Assembly (NCBI GenBank): GCA_014905825.1
Contig: JACGCN010000054.1
Span: 1 to 64,000, forward strand
Direction: 5' to 3'
From: Lyophyllum atratum
Taxonomy: Eukaryota; Basidiomycota; Agaricomycetes; Agaricales; Lyophyllaceae
DNA: 64,000 nt
This document shows positions 58,101 through 64,000 of this stretch, in pieces. Position 1 is the stretch's first letter. Every line of letters begins with the position of its first letter. The position numbers were made by a program, and so were the translations under genes. Under the pieces are notes generated by a model. It did not search any database and was not told the DNA's origin. It worked only from the letters and a program-made list of their open reading frames with translations.

Positions 58101-60151
58101 AATCCTCGATGGGTTCTAAAGGCTAGTTTCTCCCTGTCTTTGGGATCTACAGTTAGTTGAGTGAAGCCTGCTAGCGCATCCAGGGTCGAAAGATACTGAC
58201 TTCCGGATAATGATTGTAGGATATCTTCTTGTCTTGGTAAGGGGAATTCATCCGGAATCACTGCTTCATTGAGTCTTCGTAAGTCTATGACCATTCTTGG
58301 TTTCCCATTTCGATAAACGATGAATACCGGGGCTGCCCAAGGACTTTTCGAAGGTTCGATAACTCCTAAATTAATCCAGGAATCCATCTGCTTGTTGATT
58401 ACTTCTCGGTTAGCCGGTGATGCAGAATATGGGGGTACTGATATAGGCTTAGTTCCCGGTACAAGTGGGACTGGTACGAATGTATCAAAGTTCCCCAGTT
58501 TACCATTTAATCCGAATACAGCGCGATTCTTAACAACGACTTCTATAAGCAATTGACGTTGTTCCTCCGTTAGTTCTTTAGAAAAGTCTAGTTCCTCAAT
58601 TAATTGACTGTCGTGCGTCATCCCTTCAGGTATTTCAGCAGTTTTTGGACCGCCTTCCACTGGTGCTTCGGAAAGGGGGTCTTCCTCTATTCCGATTCCC
58701 AATGCTGGATTCAGACCTATGTTGACTTCGCTTTTAACAGTTCTCGTGCATCCGGCTTCCGCAATACCATTCTGGGTCTCTATGATCGATTTAACAAGAT
58801 TAACGTGTTCTCGTCGCGATATTTCTTCTTTCAGACTTCCATGTCGTTTCCTATCTAACCACGTACTAGGATCTTGTGCTATTCCTAAAGCTTGACCTTC
58901 CGCGATTGTTACAGGAAAGGTGGAGAAGTTAGAGACATGTAGTGTAGGTTTGTTTCGACTTGTTAAAGTGTCAGGTGCGCCGTAAATATCTTCTTGATTC
59001 CGATTTGTGGCCAATATTCTTTCGATGTAAAGAAACTCTGATTTAAACGGGTAAGTAGTGTAAACAGATATTTCCTTCGAAGTTCCCGGTGCGATAATCA
59101 CTTGGTTAGTAGATCTGACGCTTCGATCTTTTAGATTTTCTCGTTTACGCCGCTTTTGCAGTTGGGCTCTTCGATGACTCTTAATACGCGATATCTTTTG
59201 TCCAATCTCCGGAACCGTCCGTATTTTGAAGGCGTGCCCATCCTCGTCTTCGTATCTAGGGTTTAAACTGCTGTACACCTCCATTGATCTTCCAGTGTCT
59301 CCAAATTTCAACCTGGTACGTCCTTCTTCTCGGATCGTCGATATTGAATATTGATCTGTGAAATCGTTTCCTAGTATGAATGGGGTACTCATTCCTTTAA
59401 CCACGTACGCTTCGACTTCTATCTTTATTGGCCCATCGTCCGTTTCGAAAATTAAGTCTAGCATGACGTATCCGGAGATCGTAGTGCTCCCGGTTACTTG
59501 TACTAAATTTATCCGTTGACCGGTTCTAATTTTAGGCGATCTTATCAAACCGTCGAGCGTCTTTTGGGATATTAGAGTTATATCCGATCCTGAGTCAATA
59601 ATCACTGGTATGGCCTCGCTCTCTCTTTCGTTGATTTTGACTAGTGTTTCCGTAGCTTTAGCTCCAAGGAAAGCGCATCCGGGCGGTCTGGCCATGATCT
59701 TTGTAAGCCGGATCATTTTATCATTCTCGTTTCCGGCTTCCACGCGATAAGATACTTTCTCAACTTCTTGAGCAAACCGCCTTCGCGATCTTCTGTTCAA
59801 TGAAGGCTTAGGTTCGAATCTTGAAGACCTGTACGTTCCATTGACTTCGTTTACTTGAGTGTTAAAGGATTTTGTGGTTTGATTTGCAGATTCCCCCTCC
59901 AGATCGGCGACTGGCTCATCTTCTTGAGCGCCGTCAGCATTCGACTGAAGGGGTTGATCAAAATCCTCCCTTTCATCGTCTGACGATAGTCCGTAATAGA
60001 GGTCGTCATACTCATTCTGGGCAGATTTCTCTTCGTCATCGACTTGAGCTAAATTGGTACGTGCATTCCGATTGCCCTTCCGAGAATACTTACACTCGTA
60101 ATCCCAATGTTTTCCGCTACCGCAATGTCTGCATGGTCGCGCTCCTTGTCT
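55187..60151 (-). CDS. pol: Retrotransposon Pol (zinc knuckle, protease, RT, RNase H, integrase, chromodomain)
   Basis: The frame is open from 60,151 to the stop at 55,187 (1,654 codons). It begins inside gag, in the -1 frame, and first encodes a CX2CX4HX4C zinc knuckle (60,133-60,092). An acidic spacer is followed by an aspartic protease with VIIDSGSDITLIS (about 59,600), reverse transcriptase with LVYIDDIVIF (about 57,990), RNase H (YSDACDFGLAAIL and ITDHAALTWS), and integrase with an HHCC zinc motif (HGGYFKTYNRISATYYWPRM...CDICQ) and a D,D-E core (TMDF, TDRDTRW, ADGQTEVMNQ). A C-terminal chromodomain-like segment (YEVEAIVGEAW...YLGYGPESDLW) ends the protein. All catalytic motifs are intact. 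No ATG is required if it is made as a Gag-Pol fusion by -1 frameshifting, which the 103-nt overlap suggests. Confidence 0.93.
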   Translation of the reverse strand, partial: RQGARPCRHCGSGKHWDYECKYSRKGNRNARTNLAQVDDEEKSAQNEYDDLYYGLSSDDEREDFDQPLQSNADGAQEDEPVADLEGESANQTTKSFNTQVNEVNGTYRSSRFEPKPSLNRRSRRRFAQEVEKVSYRVEAGNENDKMIRLTKIMARPPGCAFLGAKATETLVKINERESEAIPVIIDSGSDITLISQKTLDGLIRSPKIRTGQRINLVQVTGSTTISGYVMLDLIFETDDGPIKIEVEAYVVKGMSTPFILGNDFTDQYSISTIREEGRTRLKFGDTGRSMEVYSSLNPRYEDEDGHAFKIRTVPEIGQKISRIKSHRRAQLQKRRKRENLKDRSVRSTNQVIIAPGTSKEISVYTTYPFKSEFLYIERILATNRNQEDIYGAPDTLTSRNKPTLHVSNFSTFPVTIAEGQALGIAQDPSTWLDRKRHGSLKEEISRREHVNLVKSIIETQNGIAEAGCTRTVKSEVNIGLNPALGIGIEEDPLSEAPVEGGPKTAEIPEGMTHDSQLIEELDFSKELTEEQRQLLIEVVVKNRAVFGLNGKLGNFDTFVPVPLVPGTKPISVPPYSASPANREVINKQMDSWINLGVIEPSKSPWAAPVFIVYRNGKPRMVIDLRRLNEAVIPDEFPLPRQEDILQSLSGSQYLSTLDALAGFTQLTVDPKDREKLAFRTHRGLYHFNRMPFGFRNGPAVFQRVMQEVLAPFLWIFALVYIDDIVIFSQTFEDHITHVDEVLKAILGSKITLSPSKCHFGYQSLLLLGQKVSRLGLSTHKEKVKAIIDLEEPKNVQTLQMFLGMMVYFSGYVPFYAWIAHPMFQLLKKGTKWKWGEEEKEAYELCKQVLTEAPVRGHAMPGLPYRIYSDACDFGLAAILQQVQPIKIRDLRGTKAYEKLEKAYKNKESIPELVTALVKENGDIPVNAEWNENFEDTVVYTERVIAYWSRVLQSAERNYSPTEREALALKEGLIKFQPYLEGERIFAITDHAALTWSKTFQNVNRRLLTWGLVFSAFPNMKIVHRAGRVHSNVDPISRLRRRIPDQEGPKIDATESLNLKPTADPLKNMYDELGPRFEEKLLTVASNYLRSEEEIMIDDDLEETSIRMEVEEMDDVCIPYQTCRGYSILVNLETSEIKRWREAYERDSHFSKVLISMRTQEGIRSEYPQYLYNEDGLLYFEDGLGNTRLCVPEELRSEVMAESHDLISESAHGGYFKTYNRISATYYWPRMSREIKMFVKTCDICQKSKPKRHAPLGMLQSIPIPSQPFEVVTMDFIPELPESNGFDNILVIVDKLTKYAIFIPTNTTVTEEGTARLFFHHVVAKFGLPRQVITDRDTRWKGDFWKELCRLMGMKRALTTSYHPQADGQTEVMNQYLEISLRAYINPERNNWEELLDALALSYNTSPHTSTGFSPAYLLRGYHPNTGSTLIHHPSGIRSGGISGSEMNEPSIETLHENALRMAENFEAERRRAVDALTLSLAFQRRAYDQGRLDIEFEEGDKVLLNPHSLKLLKKESGRGQKLLMKYDGPFEILQKVSPVAYRIRLPASYGIHPVINIAHLEKYHESPAELGERPRKKLNREDFDVRVEYEVEAIVGEAWKKARNGRRIPIYRTRYLGYGPESDLWLTAKDLTNAPLVLKEWHEAKKARGTQIPK

Positions 60152-62115
60152 TCAGGAGTAGTCCTAGGTGAGACATTTAAATCATCTTTGGGAAATTCGG
60201 GCTTTGAAGCAGCCTTACTCCATCCAACTTGATTCGTTCTTGCAGTCTTGAAGTTCTGATAGGGTTTCGGGTTATTGTAAGGTTCTCTTGAATTCACTCC
60301 TCCATAGTTATAGTCCGTTCGTGATCCTCTACTAACATCTAATGCTAGAAGGTTCTCTTCGTAGTACTTGATACCAATCTGGAATTCCTCGAGATTGTTA
60401 TATAGATGCGGTGTTAAGATTGAAGTCCAATGCTTAGGTACGCTATTCATGATTTCGTTGATAATTTCCCGATCTGAATAATCGTATACCAATTCAATCA
60501 ACTCCTTCTTTCTAATGTAGAATTCACTAGGAGTTTCGCGACCGTAGCCCGGTTCTCGATACTGCGCCTTGTTAGCGCGGCTTTTTTGTTTATCGAGGTA
60601 CGATCTGTTCATGTAGTATTCACCAATCCCTTCTCGTAACGTTGACCAGTTAACTTCTAGTCTACGACGTGTACTAGCACTTTGACTGTAGTACCAACTT
60701 TCGGCGCTTCCTTTAAGTCGTTGAGGTACGAGCGCTCCTAGCTGTTCAAAGACCTTATCTGACCTCTCTGAAAGAACATTAACTTTAGTCATCCATCTTC
60801 CTAATGTTTCAGTATTGCCGTCCCATTCAGGTATAACTTCCATTTTCAGCTTATTCTCAAACTGAACTTCTCGTGCCGAGTTATCCTTACGTTCCTTAGG
60901 ATCGTTTGAATCCTTCCTATGTGATTTATCCGGCTTTCTACCTCCTCGATCTCGCTTACCCGAACCGTCGTCTGAATCACTACTTCCTCCGTCCGATGGT
61001 TCCGGATCTCCTCGTTTCTTTCGAATCGAGTCATCACGGCTTCCCTCGTGAGTACTCCTTTCAGATTCCTCATCGTCCCTGTCTCCTCTTCGCCTTCTCG
61101 GTATATGTGGCGGGGTTTCCCTTCCTCCAGAGTGTTTATTAGTAAACAAATCTTGGAATTTTCTAGAAGTGCTAGCGTGTTTTCCTCCACCAAATACTGA
61201 TGCGTTTTGATTGTTAAAAGATCTTGAGTTATTCCGAGCCGTATTCTGCATGAAGCGGGAAATGCTGTCCGGATCGAAATCAAAGCGCGCTTCTTGAGGT
61301 ATGCGATCATCACGTCTATGCTTTCCCATGTCTCCATCATCTTTCGGTTTACTGACATCTTTGAAATCATAGTGATCAGCTAGATACCCCAAAAACTCTT
61401 CTACGTCCTTTCGATAACAGGCTCCAATAATTTCGAAATCATTGGCCGTCCAGAACTCCGTCGCCTTTCCATCGGGTCCCCATATCGGCAATGAAGGTAA
61501 CCCTTCGCCCGATAATATAAGAGCGTTTCTGGCGTTCTCTAGTCGTTTAAAAAGCAACACCGTTAGCTTCTTTAATATCTCCTTGTCTACGGTAAAGGTG
61601 TAATAGAATTCGTTATCATATTCGAGGACGTTGGTTAAGAGTTCTTCAAGTAATGTGCTTTCTTCTTTGAAAAGAGTTCGACTCTCACTTCTCGTGAGAA
61701 AACGAGTGTTGTCGATGCGAGAATCCTTGTTCATAACTTCCCCAAGTTGAATCGCTTCATTCCATCGGGCTTTGATTCGTGCAGATCGCTCATCCTTTTC
61801 TGAGAAGAAGGAGGCAATTCTTTTGCAGGCTAGGAACCCTACTTCTGTTCTAGTGTATGGGTTATTCCAAGTATTGACCTTAGGGAGAGGTACATCTAAT
61901 CCTTCGAGTGGCGCGAAGTAATCTAGCTCTTTAGGTTTTGTAGGCGGGTTCTCCGTTTGAGATCTCGGTGATAGTGACCTTGTGTGTTCGAGTTGCTCGA
62001 GTTCCTGTCCCTCAACATTACTAGTACCTACTTCAACCTCGTCACCAGGCCTGCTATGTTGTTCGTCCGGTTGCGCGCTTTGCGAGTTGTTAGTCTTGCG
62101 CGGTTTTGCCGGCAT
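60049..62115 (-). CDS. gag: Retrotransposon Gag (688 aa)
   Basis: A single exon starting at the first ATG after the 5' LTR and primer-binding site (62,115) and ending at 60,049. The N-terminal part has a Pro/Glu-rich leader (PAKPRKTNNSQSAQP). The middle is highly charged (DRDDEESERSTHEGSRDDS, KKRGDPEPSDGGSSDSDDG). The region after about residue 430 (EWDGNTETLGRWMTKVNVL, WSTLREGIGEYYM, SEFYIRKKELIELVYDY, PKHWTSILTPHLYNNLEEF) matches the capsid-like fold of Ty3-type Gag (retrotransposon gag/UBN2 pattern). Unusually, the zinc knuckle is not in the gag frame: gag continues as AVAENIGITSVSILGRA while the overlapping pol frame encodes it. Confidence 0.9.
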   Translation of the reverse strand: MPAKPRKTNNSQSAQPDEQHSRPGDEVEVGTSNVEGQELEQLEHTRSLSPRSQTENPPTKPKELDYFAPLEGLDVPLPKVNTWNNPYTRTEVGFLACKRIASFFSEKDERSARIKARWNEAIQLGEVMNKDSRIDNTRFLTRSESRTLFKEESTLLEELLTNVLEYDNEFYYTFTVDKEILKKLTVLLFKRLENARNALILSGEGLPSLPIWGPDGKATEFWTANDFEIIGACYRKDVEEFLGYLADHYDFKDVSKPKDDGDMGKHRRDDRIPQEARFDFDPDSISRFMQNTARNNSRSFNNQNASVFGGGKHASTSRKFQDLFTNKHSGGRETPPHIPRRRRGDRDDEESERSTHEGSRDDSIRKKRGDPEPSDGGSSDSDDGSGKRDRGGRKPDKSHRKDSNDPKERKDNSAREVQFENKLKMEVIPEWDGNTETLGRWMTKVNVLSERSDKVFEQLGALVPQRLKGSAESWYYSQSASTRRRLEVNWSTLREGIGEYYMNRSYLDKQKSRANKAQYREPGYGRETPSEFYIRKKELIELVYDYSDREIINEIMNSVPKHWTSILTPHLYNNLEEFQIGIKYYEENLLALDVSRGSRTDYNYGGVNSREPYNNPKPYQNFKTARTNQVGWSKAASKPEFPKDDLNVSPRTTPEDKERDHADIAVAENIGITSVSILGRAIGMHVPI

Positions 62116-62193
62116 GGTATCTCGCGGTATCGTTAAGCTCCCACGCTTGCGATAAGATTAGATATTGTAAGACTTTCCGGGTGTGTCCACCAA

Positions 62194-62985
62194 TGTTATG
62201 ATCCGTGAATAACTTTGGTGTATTCCGATGAATACACGAGTCGTAGGTTAAGCTAAGGATTCCAAGTAGTACTTGAGTTTTACTTGTAATCCGTGAGAAT
62301 GAAAAGAAATGAAGTTTGTTGTCTTAAATCCTAATCTATCGAACTTTGCGTGTTTAACTAAAGCTAGCGCGGAGCAATAGCAGTTAGTCGACTTAATCCT
62401 AGCGCGAAGCAATAGTGATTAAGTTCAATTCTAAACTAATGATAGCGCGAAGCAATATCAGTGGTTTAGTAGTAGCCGTGGGAACGAGTACTTAGTTCAC
62501 GCAGTGATGAGAGTTCAAAAAGTTAAAGATTACCTTATCTAATCTTTACATGCGAGTCTTTTAACTAAAATGAATCTTTGATCTAGAATCTTCTTGCAAG
62601 ATCTCCAAAGATTGAGAAATCACTAAGTCCTTCCAGCGTGATCTTGATTTGAGCGGTAAGTACGCGTGTTGCCTCGAATTGGGCATTTCGGCGTTTAGCG
62701 CCGAATTCAAGGTCAGCGCGTTGACTTGGTCAATGCGCGCCGGAAGTCCAGAGTTCAATTCTTGAGAGTTGAAGACTTATTGGACTCGACGCGTTCATAG
62801 ATCAACGGCGAACGCGCGCGTCAATAAGTTTGGAGTTCAATTCCTGCAAGTTGAAATATTTTTAGAATACAAAATCAAGTTGTTACTAACAGTTGAATGT
62901 TAGTTGAAGTAAAAAGTAAGTGAAAACTAAGTCGTAATCAAAGGTAAAGTAACGAAAAAGGGTAAGTATCGGTAGTACCATAACA
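62194..62985 (-). repeat. Right LTR (5' LTR of the element), 792 bp
   Basis: Same TGTTATG...CATAACA ends and sequence as the left LTR. As the element reads leftwards, this copy carries the promoter for the genomic RNA; transcription would run towards gag at 62,115. GGGAG follows directly at 62,986-62,990. Confidence 0.95.
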
Positions 62986-64000
62986 GGGAGCTCGACAACC
63001 GTGTGTTGGAACTTGAGAAGGAACTTTCTGATGTCGAAGAAGAGATAGTAGAGGAACGGACGAAGCTTGGGGGCAGGCAGGGTGCTTGAGGACCATCTTG
63101 GTATCCAGGTGGCTATTGGAGTCTTTGCTGAGGTGGAGGGTGAGGTGGGGATTGCTTTGATCTATGGTACGTCTGGTATCTTGAATTTTTTGCTGCTCTA
63201 CTTAACATTACATGTACAGCGGTATATGTTGCATCGTGGAATGTGGGATACAATATAAGTGTTGATATGAAGACGAAGGAGGAACAGGTGAGGTTGATCT
63301 ACAAAGCCGCATTACACAGAGCACGGGCGAGGTAGGTGACTCACATTTCATGATATCACAATACCTAACTTAAGCCACACAGGATTCTCACTGATGCTCG
63401 AACGCCTACACTCGGTGTTAGCGTGCCTACCCTGGACCTCTAGAATCTCTCAATCTCCAAGCCCACCAGCGCCAGTCTTCTCCGCTGGCGTGGTATACCT
63501 GAGTGCATCTGCTGATTTTGTGAGAAGTAAAGAATCAGCTCATTCCGCACCACCAGTAATACCCCACTCTACCCCCGTGATCTCATCCAAAGGCAACGTC
63601 AGCGCCACATTTGAATTTCCAGGGCTTATCACCATCCCGAGTGATGGTGTCACTCACAACATCACGATTGTGTGGCTCAAACTCAACGCGACGATGTCAT
63701 GAGTATGTGTTCCGAAGAAGCACACCAAGACACATTTGAGTGTACAGCAGTTCTTTCTCTCAACATGTGACGTCTGCTAAATGGTTTATTGGCTGCAGGA
63801 AAAGATTAAGAATGCCTCGCAGTACACTCGGCTGAGCGGGACTGGAAGTGTCTATTTCGACAATAGCTTCATCTCCCGCTACGAAGTGCCCGCTGTCAGC
63901 CCCGACGAAAGCTTCGACTGTCCATTGGGGTAAGAATTACACCAGGCTACATATGCACAATGTTAACCCCACGCTCCCAGGCTTGACCCCTCCATCCGTG
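62986..64000 (+). pseudogene. DUF4139-type (MuiA-like) gene, right part, with nonsense codons
   Basis: Continues the split gene: ELDNRVLELEKEL...DVEEEIVEERTKLG, a one-base shift at a run of five G (63,065-63,069), then RVLEDHLGIQVAIGVFAEVEGEVGIALIY, an intron, and SVDMKTKEEQVRLIYKAA. Two tryptophan codons expected in the family are stops: TAG near 63,441 (LDL-stop-NLSIS) and TGA near 63,701 (ATMS-stop-V). Later segments KGNVSATFEFPGLITIPSDG and KIKNASQYTRLSGTGSVYFD and FDCPLG remain clearly DUF4139-like. The gene runs off the window end. Family function in fungi is unknown. Confidence 0.7.

Larger units (their letters stand above)
53376..62985 (-). mobile_element. Intact Ty3/Gypsy chromovirus-type LTR retrotransposon (9,610 bp)
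   Basis: Two 792-bp LTRs flank gag, pol and a third spliced gene, all on the minus strand. The five bases GGGAG occur at 53,371-53,375 and 62,986-62,990 as the target-site duplication. The primer-binding site beside the right LTR (about 62,175-62,192) starts TGGTGGACACACCCGG, not the initiator-Met type. A polypurine tract (CAGGGGGGGGTA on minus, 54,168-54,179) abuts the left LTR. The domain order protease-RT-RNase H-integrase-chromodomain places it in the Ty3/Gypsy chromovirus group. Apparently identical LTRs and fully open frames mean a very recent insertion, possibly still competent. It lies inside a DUF4139-type pseudogene. Confidence 0.95.

Noticed and set aside
59851..60039. Short separate frame between gag and pol
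   Set aside because: It overlaps the extended pol frame, which contains the zinc knuckle and is clearly the real coding frame.
1..64000. CRISPR arrays, bacterial operons, riboswitches, rRNA or tRNA genes
   Set aside because: The window is intron-rich fungal nuclear DNA; I saw no array of spaced direct repeats, no rRNA sequence and no foldable tRNA.

Overview
This is a eukaryotic window and reads as a filamentous basidiomycete, most likely an Agaricomycete. Genes carry many short (about 50-70 nt) GT-AG introns. Housekeeping genes are split into up to 11 exons. Several proteins belong to families I associate with mushroom-forming fungi, and the large retroelement is a fungal Ty3/Gypsy chromovirus. 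I cannot name the species. All exon boundaries were read by eye from splice motifs and reading-frame continuity; no RNA evidence or database search was available.

Layout. (1) 0.4-3.2 kb: a divergent pair made of a 207-aa orphan gene (minus) and a decayed member of a helix-turn-helix plus SAM-like family (plus). (2) 3.2-8.8 kb: no gene I can defend. (3) 8.8-19.3 kb: a conserved block holding a two-finger C2H2 transcription factor, the PP4 phosphatase catalytic subunit (8 exons, 305 aa), a degenerate repeat tract, and the ribosome-biogenesis ABCF ATPase ARB1 (11 exons, 636 aa). (4) 19.3-24 kb: gene-poor, with remnants of a small tandem gene family. (5) 24-38.1 kb: a 470-aa uncharacterised protein, a two-finger GATA factor, the ER-junction protein lunapark, a small P-loop kinase with an 11-bp microexon, and a single-pass membrane protein with a Ser/Thr-rich stalk. 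A 185-bp MITE lies at 38.5 kb. (6) 41.6-46.6 kb: a cluster of the helix-turn-helix/SAM family (one complete, one helix-turn-helix-only and two decayed copies) around a second, nearly identical copy of the 207-aa orphan. This is an inverted duplication of region 1. (7) 47.1-52.1 kb: a predicted GPI-anchored GH16 glucanase, a decayed GH16 relative, and an IPT/TIG plus TPR protein. (8) 53.1-64 kb: a DUF4139-type gene, dead by frameshifts and nonsense codons, split by a structurally intact 9.6-kb LTR retrotransposon with apparently identical LTRs and a 5-bp target duplication.

The least explained parts are two. The first is the multicopy helix-turn-helix/SAM family, whose duplicated divergent partner shares an intergenic region containing a perfect 16-bp palindrome. 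The second is a third, intron-containing gene in the retrotransposon between pol and the 3' LTR. Its two exons join in frame into a 273-aa protein of unknown function.
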